A stretch of 13,922 nt of DNA from JACOWB01 sp964373665 (GTDB lineage Archaea; Aenigmatarchaeota; Aenigmatarchaeia; CG10238-14; SCSR01), in contig CAYJVM010000021.1 in NCBI GenBank assembly GCA_964373665.1, forward strand, positions 1 to 13,922, written 5' to 3'. Positions 1 through 11,600 of this stretch are shown here, piece by piece. The position numbers were made by a program, and so were the translations under genes. How positions within the stretch are numbered: the first letter of the stretch is position 1; every line of letters starts with the position of its first letter. A model generated the notes under the pieces. The model searched no databases, was not told the origin of the DNA, and worked only from the letters and a program-made list of their open reading frames with translations.

Positions 1-193
1 CTACAATGTTTATAAGGAAATCAATCAGTTAATAATAACTTTTCTACAAGGCTAATTGTTAATATACTACTTTCGTAGGAGCTCATTTCCCACATGTTTT
101 GGAAAGAAGCCAATACAAATCCTATTACACGCTATTGAAGTAAAATAAGCCCCTTATTTAGCAACAATGACGTATTTTGATTTATTGACTATT

Positions 194-652
194 ATGAAAA
201 GAGAATTCGTTGTTGCAGCTTATGTAGTTGATAATGGTAAAGTTCTGCTCGTTAACCATAAAAAATTGGGAAAGTGGTTGCCCGTAGGTGGACATATAGA
301 GCCAAACGAATTGCCTGACGAAGCTTTAGTAAGAGAAGTCAAAGAAGAGACAGGATTAGACGTTGAAATAATTTCAGACGACAAGTCCCCTGAATTCAAT
401 AGTATATTGAACAGGCCATTTAAGGTAGTACTTGAGGACATAGACGATAAGCACCAGCACATAGACCTACAATATATTTGTAAGATAAAAGGAAAAAAGG
501 AGTTAAGGGGAACTGATGAATGCAAATGGTTTACAACAGAGGAATTGAATGCCATTGAAAATTGTCCACCCGAAGTAAAGCATTTCGCAAAGGAAGCCAT
601 GAATTTATTAAAGATAAAGAAAATTACTTTACAAATGTCCGGGTTAGCTTAG
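194..652 (+). CDS. NUDIX hydrolase
   Basis: A protein of about 152 residues of the NUDIX superfamily, which hydrolyses nucleoside diphosphates linked to another group using Mg2+. The NUDIX box is complete: G-x5-E-x7-REVKEETGL, running from GHIEPNE into REVKEETGL at about residues 33-55 of this start, with the catalytic REVKEE core intact. It is preceded by the usual beta strand FVVAAYVVDNGKVLLV. I chose ATG 194 because MKREFVVAAY is a typical family N-terminus; an in-frame ATG at 167 adds nine unremarkable residues, and an A/T-rich box at 141-148 could serve either start. The last five codons and the stop (TAG 650-652) lie inside the tRNA-His gene. The substrate cannot be told from sequence; the family also includes mRNA-decapping and ADP-ribose enzymes. 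Confidence 0.88.
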   Translation: MKREFVVAAYVVDNGKVLLVNHKKLGKWLPVGGHIEPNELPDEALVREVKEETGLDVEIISDDKSPEFNSILNRPFKVVLEDIDDKHQHIDLQYICKIKGKKELRGTDECKWFTTEELNAIENCPPEVKHFAKEAMNLLKIKKITLQMSGLA

Positions 653-708
653 TGGTAGAGTACAAGGTTGTGGCCCTTGGGATGCGGGTTCGATTCCCGC
701 ACCTGGAC
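637..708 (+). tRNA. tRNA-His (GTG)
   Basis: A full cloverleaf is visible. Acceptor strand 638-644 pairs with 701-707, the anticodon stem 663-667 pairs with 675-679 around loop TTGTGGC, and the anticodon GTG is at 670-672. The T arm has stem GCGGG/CCCGC with loop TTCGATT. The gene encodes an extra 5' G (637) facing C73 (708), the G-1:C73 pair that is the identity element of tRNA-His. CCA is not encoded. It overlaps the end of the NUDIX gene by 16 nt. No intron is seen. Confidence 0.95.
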
Positions 709-781
709 CTAATTTTCTATCAATAAAATTGCGACAGCTAATACGTCAATAAGATTTGCGACAGAATCGACGAAAATAACC

Positions 782-789
782 TTTAAATA
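782..789 (+). promoter_or_regulatory. TATA box of the 16S rRNA transcript
   Basis: TTTAAATA preceded by an A/C-rich BRE-like stretch (AAAATAACC). The expected start lies about 26 nt downstream, near 810-815, just before the leader hairpin at 818. It is about 150 nt before the mature 16S 5' end, normal for an archaeal rRNA promoter. Confidence 0.75.
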
Positions 790-817
790 CTATCCCGCCT
801 TATAATCTGTTTAGTCT

Positions 818-888
818 CACGAACTAATTGGCGTTTAACTTTGACTGCGTCGACTGACGATGAATGAGAAAGTTAATTCTAGTTCGTG
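818..888 (+). other. Leader hairpin in the 16S 5' external spacer
   Basis: CACGAACTA (818-826) pairs perfectly with TAGTTCGTG (880-888). A second inner stem, TTAACTTT (835-842) with AAAGTTAA (869-876), continues it. This makes a long hairpin at the start of the precursor, separate from the stem that brackets 16S. It may assist folding or processing; no protein is encoded. Confidence 0.6.
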
Positions 889-921
889 GAATAAAAAGCT
901 CATTTCTGCAGTAGCATTGCA

Positions 922-959
922 GGTAAGGTTAATCATGATGAAACCTTAGAGGGTTAGAC
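922..959 (+). other. 16S processing stem, 5' arm
   Basis: Pairs with 5203-5238 to bracket the whole 16S gene. GAGGGTTAGAC (949-959) matches 5203-5213 over 11 perfect pairs. CCTT (944-947) pairs with GAGG (5214-5217), TGATG (936-940) with CATCA (5218-5222), and 922-934 with 5226-5238 over 13 pairs including wobbles. The unpaired AAA (941-943) beside a 4-bp helix resembles half of a BHB, but the second 3-nt bulge is not clear. Confidence 0.8.
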
Positions 960-1424
960 CGCCAATTCTGGCTGATCCCGCCAGAGACCATTGCTATCCG
1001 AGTTCTATTAATCCATGCGAAGGGATCGGGTAAGACCCGACCTGAATTGCTTCATAATACGTAGTCAACCTGCCCTTAGCAGGTGAATAAACTTGCGAAA
1101 GTGAGGCTAATACACCATAGTTCTAGCTTACTGGAATGTTGCTAGAACAAAAGCTTTTGCGGCTAAGGATGGGACTGCGGCCGATCAGGCTGTTGATAGT
1201 GTAATGAACTATCAAACCTATAACCGGTGCGGGCTATGGAAGTAGGAGCCCGAAGATGGATTCTGAGACATGAATCCAGGTTCTACGGAACGCAGCAGGA
1301 GAGAAAACTTTTCAATGCCTTTACGGGCGAAAAGGGAACTTGGAGTGTTCTTGCATTGCAAGAACTTTTGCCGTCTGAAAACAGGACGGAGAATAAAGGC
1401 CGGGCAATACGGGTGCCAGCCGCC

Positions 1425-1447
1425 ATGCTAATTGCATAGCACGGTAC
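1425..1447 (+). other. 23-nt BHB mini-intron in the 16S 530 loop
   Basis: It interrupts GCCAGCCGCC/GCGGTAATAC. Central helix GCCG (1419-1422) pairs with CGGT (1442-1445), bulges are CCA (1423-1425) and ACA (1446-1448), and the inner helix is TGCTA (1426-1430) with TAGCA (1437-1441) around a 6-nt loop. Cutting after the second bulge base gives GCCAGCCGCC-ACGGTAATAC, the expected length, with A where G527 is normal. Confidence 0.75.
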
Positions 1448-1833
1448 ACGGTAATACCCGAGGCCTGAGTGATGGTCACTATTATTGGGTCTAAAGCGTC
1501 CGTAGCCGGCTTGTTAAGTTCCCTGTGAAATCTGGCAGTAAACTGTCAGGCTTGCGGGGAATACTGGCAGGCTTGAGAGAGGGAGAGGATGGAGGTACCT
1601 CTAGGGTAGGGGTTAAATCCGTTAATCCTAGAGGGACCACCGGTGGCGAAGGCGTCCATCTGGAACTTGTCTGACGGTGAGGGACGAAGGCTAGGGGAGC
1701 GACCGGGATTAGATACCCCGTTAGTCCTAGCAGTAAACGATGCCCACTTGGTGCTGCAGTCTTCTTGGGAGACTGCGGTGCCGGAGCGTAGGTGTTAAGT
1801 GGGCCACCTGGGGAGTATACTCGCAAGGGTGAA

Positions 1834-1873
1834 ATGGGTTAGCAGGATTGGTATCGTGTGTTACCCACACTTT
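1834..1873 (+). other. 40-nt BHB mini-intron, 16S site about 908
   Basis: Central helix GGTG (1828-1831) pairs with CACT (1868-1871), bulges are AAA (1832-1834) and TTA (1872-1874), and the inner helix is TGGGT (1835-1839) with ACCCA (1863-1867). Splicing yields GGTGAA-ACTTAAGGGAA, the conserved 906-919 segment. Position 908 is a recognised archaeal 16S intron site, but known examples are usually far longer. Confidence 0.75.
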
Positions 1874-1884
1874 ACTTAAGGGAA

Positions 1885-2577
1885 AGAAAGAGAGGTAAAA
1901 AAGAAAAACTTTAAATAGTAAGAAATGTATATATATTAAGGTATCTGTATGACGTCTCTTTCCCCGATTAAGTGTGTAAGGGTCGAAGATATAGCGTACA
2001 TAGCTGGATTAGTAGCTAGCGATGGTCATATAGATAGGGAGTTTCATAAAATCTCAATAGGAACTTCAGACAAAGAATTTGCCTATATAGTTCTAAAAAT
2101 GCTGAGGAGTATGTCAGAAAATACACCCCACATATATGGTAAGAAAACTGCATATAGTATAGAAATCTGGGACAAGGACTTACGTAGCATTCTAACGCAG
2201 AAATACAAAATACCAGTTGAAAAAAAGTCTGATATTTTAACAAAACCAGAAATTCCCAAATCGGAAGTCGCTAGCTTTATAAGAGGATTCTGTGACGGAG
2301 ATTCCAGTATACATCACAGAAGAATGAGGAAGAGATTCGTTCCACGAATTAGAATAATGTCTTGCAGTAAAGAAATACTTGAATGGATCAAACAGCAGTT
2401 GATCGAAATGGGAATAAGATGTGGCTCACCTTTCATAGACATGCCTCATGGATTTGGTACAAAACTATGCTATAGAATAGAAATATATGGAACATCTGTT
2501 AAAAAATTCAAAGAAAAGATAGGATATTTACATCCTGCAAAATCCAAAAAATTGGATGAGCTAATCTTGCTTTTAAA
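1885..2577 (+). other. HE-encoding intron at 16S site about 919 (ends approximate)
   Basis: This intron follows an 11-nt exon (1874-1884) and holds the endonuclease gene at 1949-2581. The 5' border after GGGAA is well placed by rRNA alignment. The 3' border is not: conserved 16S should continue TTG-(G/A)-CGGGGG, but ATTGA sits at 2577-2581 and CGGGGG only at 2634. Either a second short intron (about 2582-2633) lies between them, or one intron runs to about 2633 and the exon is very divergent. GAGAGGT (1891-1897) can pair with ACCTTTC (2581-2587), which fits the second reading. Confidence 0.55.
1910..1917 (+). promoter_or_regulatory. TATA box inside the 919 intron
   Basis: TTTAAATA, centred 35 nt before ATG 1949, predicts a start near 1940 and a leader of about 9 nt. 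The surrounding 25 nt (1909-1933) match the box before the endonuclease at 11109 with only two differences. Confidence 0.6.
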
Positions 2578-2581
2578 TTGA
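1949..2581 (+). CDS. LAGLIDADG homing endonuclease of the 919 intron
   Basis: A 210-residue double-motif LAGLIDADG endonuclease, the class that cuts an intronless rRNA allele to drive intron homing. Motif 1 is IAGLVASDG (residues 18-26) and motif 2 FIRGFCDGD (110-118), each ending in the metal-binding acidic residue (D25 and D118). It is clearly related to the enzyme at 13231-13833 in the last 23S intron: both share a DGH-[IL]-D block after motif 1, a K-[YF]-KIP..KKS block before motif 2, and HP-x-K near the C-terminus. It has its own TATA box and no Shine-Dalgarno. The stop codon TGA (2579-2581) may lie in, or overlap, conserved 16S exon sequence. The cleavage target is presumably the 919 region. 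Confidence 0.9.
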   Translation: MTSLSPIKCVRVEDIAYIAGLVASDGHIDREFHKISIGTSDKEFAYIVLKMLRSMSENTPHIYGKKTAYSIEIWDKDLRSILTQKYKIPVEKKSDILTKPEIPKSEVASFIRGFCDGDSSIHHRRMRKRFVPRIRIMSCSKEILEWIKQQLIEMGIRCGSPFIDMPHGFGTKLCYRIEIYGTSVKKFKEKIGYLHPAKSKKLDELILLLN

Positions 2582-2633
2582 CCTTTCATGCTTCCTAATG
2601 ATGGGGTTCAGTTAATTCTGACTCCAGTTCAAG
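2582..2633 (+). other. Possible further mini-intron before CGGGGG of 16S
   Basis: About 52 nt separate ATTGA (2577-2581) from CGGGGG (2634-2639), which are adjacent in normal 16S (AATTGACGGGGG or AATTGGCGGGGG). TTGA (2578-2581) can pair with TCAA (2629-2632). Inside, GGGG/CTCC and TCAG/CTGA form a hairpin (2603-2625). No clean 3-4-3 BHB was found and the symmetric cut leaves one extra base, so this is tentative; the stretch could instead be the tail of the preceding intron. Confidence 0.35.
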
Positions 2634-5600
2634 CGGGGGAGCACACAAGCGGTGGAGGTTGCGGTTCAATTGGATTCAACGCCGGGCATCTCACCAGGGA
2701 AGACGGCAGGATGAAGGTCAGGCTGAAGGTCTTACCTAACAAGCCGAGAGCTGCTGCATGGCCATCGTCATTCGACTCAGTTCCTAAATAGCTGGGTATA
2801 TTCTGGTTTCTATTTCATGTCACAAGACTAAAACTAGATATACCAGCTTCACATCATTTCAGTTAACACGTGATCGAAAATGGAAATCAAAAACACAGTC
2901 CAAAAATTGGATTTAAAACTAGTACTACCGAAGGAATACATTAATAAATACGTCTCAGTTGAGAAAAATTCACTAAAATCAAATGTTAGGAACCAGTTCG
3001 AAAATTCGGTTAATGTGACAAGATTCTTACAAATTGATGAAAAATTCTTCTATAATCTTGGGCTTTGGTGTGGTGATAAATATTGGTTTGGAAATTCAGT
3101 TGGTCTCACAAACACAAATGAAAAACTGTTGGATGAATTTATGAAATTCCTTGAGCGAATTGTAAAAGAAAGAAAGATGTTGAAGAAAGTTTCCATTAAC
3201 AATGGTGATGCATCAAGAGTTAAAGTAAATTCAGGTTTAATTCGAAGAATTCTAGAAAATTTAGAACATGATCGAGAAATCTTAATTCAAAAAGAAAATG
3301 ATTTACTTGCGTATCTTTGTGGTCGTATAGATGCTGATGGGACATTAATGTTGTACGCAGTTAAATATAGGACAAGTCCAATAAAAATAACCTACGGTAG
3401 TCTTGAAGAAGCAAGAAAAGATTTTTCATTGTTGAAGAAATTCAATATTAACGGATGGATATCAACTTATAAGAACAGAAATGCATACGATCTTAAAATC
3501 TCATTTAATTCTGCTGTTAAAATTCTTAGCAAGTTATTTCTCAAAGATGAGAAAAAACAACAAAAGTACTTTTACTTAGGGAATTGGTCGAACGATAAAG
3601 CTCGTATCGTGACTGTGTTATGTCATGATGCGATATGCACAGCGGTAAAGACGTGCCGTTAAGTCGGTTAACGAGCGAGACCCATATCGTATGTTGCCAC
3701 TGTTTTCTCCGGAAAACAAGCACTTATACGAGACCGCTGGTGATAAACCAGAGGAAGGAATGGGCGACGGTAGGTCTGTATGGCGCGAACTTCCTGGGCT
3801 ACACGCGACCTACAATGCATGCCACAATGGGATGCAACTCCGAAAGGAGAAGCAAATCCCCTAAAAGCATGCTCAGTTCGAATTGTGGGTTGTAACTCAC
3901 CCACATGAAGCCGGAATCGCTAGTAGGCGAACGTCACCAAGATAGGAAGGTGCTGATGATTTTAGGGTTTGGACACCTCAAGAACCATCTTTCTGTCGTG
4001 AATTCGTTCGCCGAATAGGTCCCTGCTCCTTGCACACATTGGGTACAGGAAGACAGATAAGTTTAAATACACGGATAGACAATATGTCTATATGAAGTGT
4101 ACAAGGTATCTTAAGTTAGCAAGTCTATGTCTGTCCGATGGTGGAATTGGATATAGTAGTGAAACAAGCTACATACATTTTACAAACAAGTCTAGCGTAT
4201 TACTTGAACTGTTCAAGAAAGAAATACGAAAATTTACATCAAGCAAAATACATGAACAGAAAAAACAGAGAGGAATAACATTAAGAGTATTCGACAAAAA
4301 TCTAATCGATGAATTAATAAAAATTTCACCTAGTTTCAGAACAAAACCTTGCAATCACTTTCCAGTATGTCCATACTTAAAGAATGACAAAATAAATCTG
4401 AGATTAAAACATCCACATGTAAAATCAAATGGATTAATTTGGTCTAAAATAGAAATACCAGAAAATCTTTTCCGAAATAAAAAGGATAAATCAGAATTTC
4501 TTAAGATATACATTTCATGTGACGGATACCCATCAATATTTCCACGAAAAGATTCGTGGTCTGCAGTTGAGAGAATTGTTGCAATAGTATGTCATCATCC
4601 GATGTTAAAACTAAGATTAAGTGAACTGTTGAATGATATTCAAGTTCCGCATACTGTTAAAGAAAATAGTTTAGAAATGCGAAGTAAAGAATCAATTAAA
4701 AAATTCAAAGACCAAATTGGATTTGTTGATGGAGTTAAGATGACTGGGAATTCAAGATACTGGGAAGGATTACCCAAAAATGACGTATTAGACAAAATAA
4801 TGAAATCTTATGATACAAAGTTTGATTCAAGAGACACTTCTTATGTGATTAATACAATAAAAAAACTCTGAAATCTTCTTGGCCTGAGTGTAAACCGCCC
4901 GTCAAGCCAATCGAGTGAGTTCTCATCGAGGCCCGCCCGCAAGGGTAGGTCGAGTTAAGGGCTCGTGAGAGGGGCTAAGTCGCCACAAGGTAGCCGTAAG
5001 GTAGACGGTGGAAGTTTATTCAACAAATTTCCTAAGTGAGCTATGTATGATAATAAGGCTTGACTCTGATTTTATGATGAGTCGGAGGTGAATTGACATA
5101 GTTCTGCCTAAAAAAAGTTGATAGTTTGTTAACTTCCGTCTGCCCGACATCGGGAACGTGCGGCTGGATCACCTCCTAAAGGTCCAAGTTGTGCATGAGC
5201 GAGTCTAACCCTCGAGGCATCAAAAGATTAACTTTGCCGATGCAGAATTATTTTTCTAGAATTTAACGATTTAGTTATCAAATCTTTTCAGCCAATACAA
5301 ACAGATGCTTATCATTTCTCGGACCAATTACCCTAGACCAGATTATCTCAAATCCAATTTTTTTAATTAACTTCAGGTTAGTTTCTTTGTTAAAATGACT
5401 CCAATACATCTTAGCTCCAAGCCAATTCTCTTCAACACCTTCTTTAGTATCTCCCAAACCAACACTTATTAGAAGAAATCCATCGGACTTTAAGGTTTTA
5501 TGAAATTTACCTAGTATTTTAAAATGAAACTTTCTAGGCACATGTATTATTGAATAAAGACAGACTATGCCCTCGAATGACTCGTTTGGAAATTCTAGAT

Positions 5601-8600
5601 TCGTCATATCCATTTTGGCAAATTTTGCAGTTGGAACATTTTTCTTAGCAAGTTTGAGCATATTTTTAGATACGTCAATTCCCACAACACTTAACTTTTT
5701 ACTATTGAGAAATTTAGCAACATAACCACTACCACATCCGACATCTAAAACTTTAGATCTTTTAGGCAGATGTTTAATGAAATCTTTCAATTCCTTTTTA
5801 TTTTGCCAGACATTTCTCTGGTCGTGATAAGTTTTATAGATTATATCATATCCATGTTCAACAATTTCTCTTGGCCTCATGTACCTTAGTTGATTTTATA
5901 AATTAAAACCGGTATTTGTATATCATGGGCTGGTAGATCAGTTGGTAGAAAATTTGCCAAAATCGTCTGCTTTGCAAGCAGAAGGCCAGGGGTTCGAGTC
6001 CCCTCCAGTCCACAAACTTTATTTCATTCAAAATCACATTATTATATGGAAAGCCTTCTGCCTTCTCTCATATACAATCATCCAGTCATAGACAAACTGG
6101 AGCAAGCCTTTAGGTATCTGCAAGTCAGGCAAGATGTTGAAAAGAGAGCAGGAAGAATTGTGAATAGATATAGATCATTGAGAAAATACAGCCTAAGGCC
6201 AAGATTGATGCCAACTAGGACAAAAGGTGTTGAAGGAGATCACGGAACATACGAATTTGTTCTGATGATCGAAGGAAGCTATGAAAATATCAGTTCCAGG
6301 GAATACGAGACTTTAGCTCGGCTATCAACAAATTTGACAAATGAAATACGTGAAATAAATCGGGTTGTGCTTCTTACTGGAGGACCTCTTATGAGTGATG
6401 ATGAAGTTTTCATAGATAATTACTTTGTGGATATGGACATGTGAGGAACGGCTCTTGTAAATCAAAAACTATATAAACTCCAACATCATAAGAAATCTTA
6501 CAAGATCGGCGATACTATGTCAGCTCAATAAGCTTCATAGGAGTGTTATACTACACGTGCTTCTTCCGTTATCTTTCTGAATTTAACATGGGAGCAATTT
6601 ATGTCGCATGCACCTCCTTATCTGCTGTTAAGGGGGAAAGAGTGAAAGGCCAATGATTAGAGTTTAATCTCTGAAAAAAAGATGAAGAGCGAACTGTCAC
6701 AAGAGGCCGTAAAGATGACACTATTCATAGGATCAGGTTGGTCAATAAGGTCATGTCAATGCTACGCCACTTGGTGGATAGCTAGGTTTCAATAGCTGAC
6801 GAAGGTTGTGCCAAGCTGCACAAAGTCCGGGTTAGCCGCAAGGAGGCATCGACCCCAGAATTACTGAATGCGATTCGTGGCCCGTTAAGGGTCATCCCGA
6901 AAGGGAGAGGAACGCGGTGAATTGAAAGGTCAGTAAGTCTACCGTAAAGTATATAAATTCCAAGATGTGTATATCTTAGTATGAAAGCAAGGTACTTTAA
7001 CAGCATGACTAAGACATACGAAACTATGGAATTACCTATACTAATGAAAGATAGTAAAATCAAAATACTAAGCTCAATGGCACCGGCTAGTGCTATTAGA
7101 AGAACACCTAATCTAGTGTATATAACAGAATTTCTAAAATGCGACGGTAGCGTATATTTAATAAAAAGAAAAGATGGCTTCGCAGGTGGGTTAATATTTT
7201 CCACACTGGATTCTGGATATAAAACCGAATTAAAGAAAATAGTCGAAGAAGCTTTCAACCCGCTAAAAACATTTGAAAGAAAAGATGGCTTCGGTCTTTC
7301 TAACCTTTCACTGGCTGTATTGTTGTCAAATAAGTTTGGTGTACCAGTAGGTAAAAAAGGCATGATGGAAGTAACTTATCCGGAAAATGAGGAAGAAGCA
7401 AAAATGATATTAAGATCTGTCATAGACACAGAAGGTAATGTGGATGATTATGGTGGAAGCATCGTCATAGGAAACCAAAGTCAGGAATATTTAGAATCAT
7501 ATGGAAGAGTCTTAGAGAAATGGTTTGAAATTAGTACAATTAATTTATCACCAACTAAAGGATGGGGTGAAAAGACAAATAGAATAGGAATTACAAAAGA
7601 TGTAGACCTAATAAAGATCTTTAAAATAGGATTATTAAATCCTACAAGGCAAGAACGCTTGAAATTCATGATAGATTCATTCGAACTCTATCAAAATGAT
7701 AGGAAAGAGCTAATTAAAAAAATAAAGTCTTTGTTAAAGCAACCAAAAACAATACGTGATGTTTCCAATTTACTTAAGCTAGCTCCTTTTGTTGTACGAA
7801 GATTAATCAATTCTGCAAAAGCAATTAAAGTAGGTAAAATAAGAAAGAACAATCGAAATCAAATTTTGTGGAAGGTAGGCTTCTGATCCAAAAAGCATCT
7901 TAGTAGCCGCAGGAAAAGAAATCAATAGAGATTCTGTTAGTAACGGCGAGTGAAAGCAGAAGAGGGCAAACCGAACACCCTGTGAAAACAGGGATGGATG
8001 TGGAGTTGTAGGACCTGTGCACTTCTTAACTTCCCGATCTAAAGTGGGCTGGAAAGCCTTGCCTTAGAGCGTGATAGCCGCGTAGGAGAACGGAAGAAAG
8101 AAGATTCCAGGTATCCTGAGTACTGCTCCTCGGATATGGAGTGGGAATCTGCCAGGCATTAACTGGTAACCCTAAATACTATTGAAGTCCGATAGCAAAG
8201 TAGTATCGTGAGATAAAGCTGAAAAGCAGAGCGAAAGCTCGGTGAAAAAGAACTTGAAACCAAGTGGTTACAGTCAGGCATGGTCCGGAAGGTTCTGTTC
8301 TGAAGGAACGCTCAAGCTAGTACGAAGAACAGATTACAGGATCATGCCATCCGTGTCGAAAAACGGAGCAGGGAGTATACCTCAGTAGCGAGGTTAACTG
8401 GTTCTAGCCAGGAAGCCTAAGCGAAAGCGATATGCCCGTAGCTGCCTCAGGGCAGTGTGGGGCATGGTGTGAAAGCGCCTAAAGTTACTGGGGTATAACC
8501 TGAAGCCGGGTGATCTAACCCTGGATAAGATGAAGCCTATCGAAAGGTAGGTGGAAGTCTGTTACCGGTTGTGAGTTGCAATTCCTTCGGGTGATCTGGG

Positions 8601-11600
8601 GTTAGGGGTGAAAAGCCTATCGAACCCGACGATAGCTGGTTCCCCTCGAAATGCATCTTGGTGCAGCCTGGCTGGAGGTCTGCAGGAGGGTAGAGTTACT
8701 GATTGATGAGCCAAGGGTCGAAAGGCCCAGCTTTTCTGTCAAACTCCGAATCTCTTGCAACCATAGAAGGCCGGAGTTAGGGTGCTGGGGTAAGCTCGGT
8801 ATCCGAGAGGGCAAGAACCCAAACTTAGGTTAAGGTCCCTAAATACTGACTAAGTGTAGAAGGCAGTGTAAATCCTCAGACAGTAGGACGGTAGGCTTAG
8901 AATCAGCCATCCGCCAAGAAGTTCGTAACAGATTACCTACCGAGGATTTATGCGCTGAAAATGGACGGGACTAAGTCAGTTACCGATACCTAAGCTCTTG
9001 CAAAAGGGGGTAGAGGGGTGTCCTGTATGGGCAGAAGCTTCTGCGTGAGCAGGAGTGGACCGTACAGGAATAAAGATCCTGCTGACAGTAGCAACATAGC
9101 TAAGTGAGAATCTTAGCCACCTGAAGTCTAAGGGGTTTGTCAGCCATGATTATCAGCTGGCAGTTAGTCGGTCCTAAGTGTGCCGCTAATCTAAGCACGC
9201 GACAGGGAAATCGGTTAATATTCCGATACCATGGAGGTACGCGCGGCGACGCAAGCTGAATTCGAGACGCTTTGGGATAGGTGGACGTAAGTTAACCGTT
9301 GAAGCCTCTGGAGTCTTATAATGAGGAGAAGGAGGTGAACGCGGGAATAGCTTTGCGTATGCAGAGTTCCATCGATTCCTTGAGCCCATGAAAATCGAAT
9401 TCAGAAGAATCCTTCATGCCCGTACCGAGAACCGTCACAGGTAGACTCGCTGAGAAGGCGAAGGTGTGTTGGGCCAACCCAGTCTAAGGAACTCGGCAAA
9501 TGGGTAATAGAAGTCCGAGCTCGTCTAACAAGACCCGTAAGATTTAAATAGAAGAAACGCTAATATCTTACGGGGATGATTGTGCGACTAAATTGTTTAG
9601 CTGCAGTAATACTAGCTGATGGGTCGATAGACAAGAAAAGATATACAGTTAGCTTTACAGAAGGAAAAGAATTAGTTGAGAGATTTGTCAGCGAATTTAA
9701 AGAAATAAATGGACTTGAGGTCGAATGGAAAACAGAACCACAAATTAACTCAGTAAGAGCTAGAGCCTATAGTAAGGATTTAGTTAACCTATTACTTGGG
9801 AAGGTAGAGGTTTCAAGGACACGTCCATTTAACAAGTTTCCATTCAATCCACAAAACAGAAGCTCTGAAATTCCGCGACCGAAAATACCAAAAGAATGCT
9901 TTGAAAATATAGAAGAAGCCAGAGAATTCCTCAAGTGTTACACATCGTGTGATGGAGGACCGGAATTTTCAATTTACAGGAGAAGTTCTGGTCAGTTGCA
10001 AATTACAATGGGAATAAAAATAGGTTGCAAAAACCCATTTCTTAAAAGACAAATTGGAGAACTTTTAGAAAAGCTCGGTATTAATTTCAGAGAAGTAAAC
10101 GATGGTATTGAAATACGTAGAGGAGAAGACCTAAAGAAATTCAATGACAAAATTCAATTCTTTGAAGAATCTAAAGTTCGAAGAAGTACAAGATTTAACG
10201 GGTTTTCAAAGAATGAGGTAATAAAACTCTTCTTATTATGTTCTTTTCTGTCTAAAATTGGAAATTGGATTAATAAAAATTTTAAAACAGCTGAAGAATT
10301 AGAAAGTTTCCTGAAAGAATGTATTATACTAATTAAACAAAAAGATAACCAAAACCTACAGGGTTTACTCAAAATCAAATTAAACAAGAATATAGAAATC
10401 GATCCAGTTTTCAATTAGGACTTCTATACCCAGTCGAAATTAGCTGCGTAAGTTCGCAAGAAGCAGTGCCTGTGGTTTTCCGAAAGGGGAACTGCAGGTG
10501 TCACTAACTAGGGAGAGGCGACTGTTTAACAAAAACGCCTGAGACTGCAAGCCCGAAAGGGTGAGTACAGTTTCTGATGCCTACCCAGTGCCGGTGTGTA
10601 AAAGCCCCTTTCAAGGGGACTAAGCCCCGGTAAACGGTGGCGGTAACTCTGACCGTCGTAAAGTAGCGTAAATATGAGAAGTTTCATAAAAATATGCTAC
10701 AATATGCAAAGCACAATAGACGGTGCGGTGGTCAGAAACCGCTGGATACAATTGAAAAAGCGTATCCGTGCTTAAAGCAGCTGTAAAAACTTTGGAGAAA
10801 CGTTACTTACGAGAATATTAGAGGAGAATTTTTCTGTTCTATCAAGGATAGAAACTTCTCATAGCGCATTCCCTTGTCGTTTAATTGACGACCCGTCTGA
10901 ATGGCTTAACGACTTCTCCACTGTCTTGGACTGGTACCCAGCGAAATTGCTATTCAGGTGAATAGGCCTGAGAGAGGATGCCATATTTTTGACATTCTCC
11001 AGGTCACCTCCTGTGGGAAATTCTGCGAAGATGTTCTCACAACAACCACATACAAAAGGAAATGAACTAGGCAAAGCTTTAAATAGTAAGCAATGTCTAT
11101 AAATAGATGTGGACAAAATGAACCTAAAAACTGTAGAACTCTTACCACCAGAAACAAGAGCATTGCTAAAAGAAGAGATGAGGAGAAAGCTGTTCTCTGA
11201 TAAGAAACGTATAGTAGAAAAACTAGGAATTAGCTCAACACAAGTATTCAATTGGAAAATAGGTAAGAACAATCCGTCTATCGCACAGTTGAAGAAGCTA
11301 GGAATCAGCCTAGCCGAAATTTGGGAGTCTGTAGAAAGCCTTAATTTAGAAAGAGGAAAATGCAAGATAACATTACCCAAAGAAATAAGCATAGAAGATT
11401 GTTCATGGTTGATAGGAGTTAACGAGGGAGATGGTGTCAACAAAAACAGAGTAATTGGTCTAACAAATCAAAACAAACAATTAATTAAACGCTTCATAAC
11501 AGAAACGAACAAATTCGGCATTAGTAACAAAGATTTGAGAATGGTAGTTAAGGCAAACGAATTCGGAGATATTGATAAATCACAAGTCTCTAAGGAATTT

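Larger units (their letters stand above)
965..5177 (+). rRNA. rrs: 16S rRNA, split into about ten exons
   Basis: The small-subunit rRNA. The 5' end matches the archaeal ATTCCGGTTGATCCTGCCGG start, and the 3' end reads GGCTGGATCACCTCCT with the anti-Shine-Dalgarno at 5172-5176. Proposed exons: 965-1424, 1448-1833, 1874-1884, a few bases at about 2578-2581, 2634-2769, 3599-3611, 3649-3939, 4004-4037, 4894-4998 and 5151-5177. They sum to about 1467 nt. Splices restore conserved stretches, for example GTCAGCTCGT at 2769/3599 and GCACACACCGCC at 4037/4894. Across the last splice, helix 45 forms ten pairs around a GGAA loop, which supports that junction independently. Oddities are C-C in place of U1498-A1499 (4983-4984) and A in place of G527 (1448). 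The surroundings of 2577-2634 remain unresolved. Exon limits come from reading by eye against remembered rRNA sequence. Confidence 0.93.
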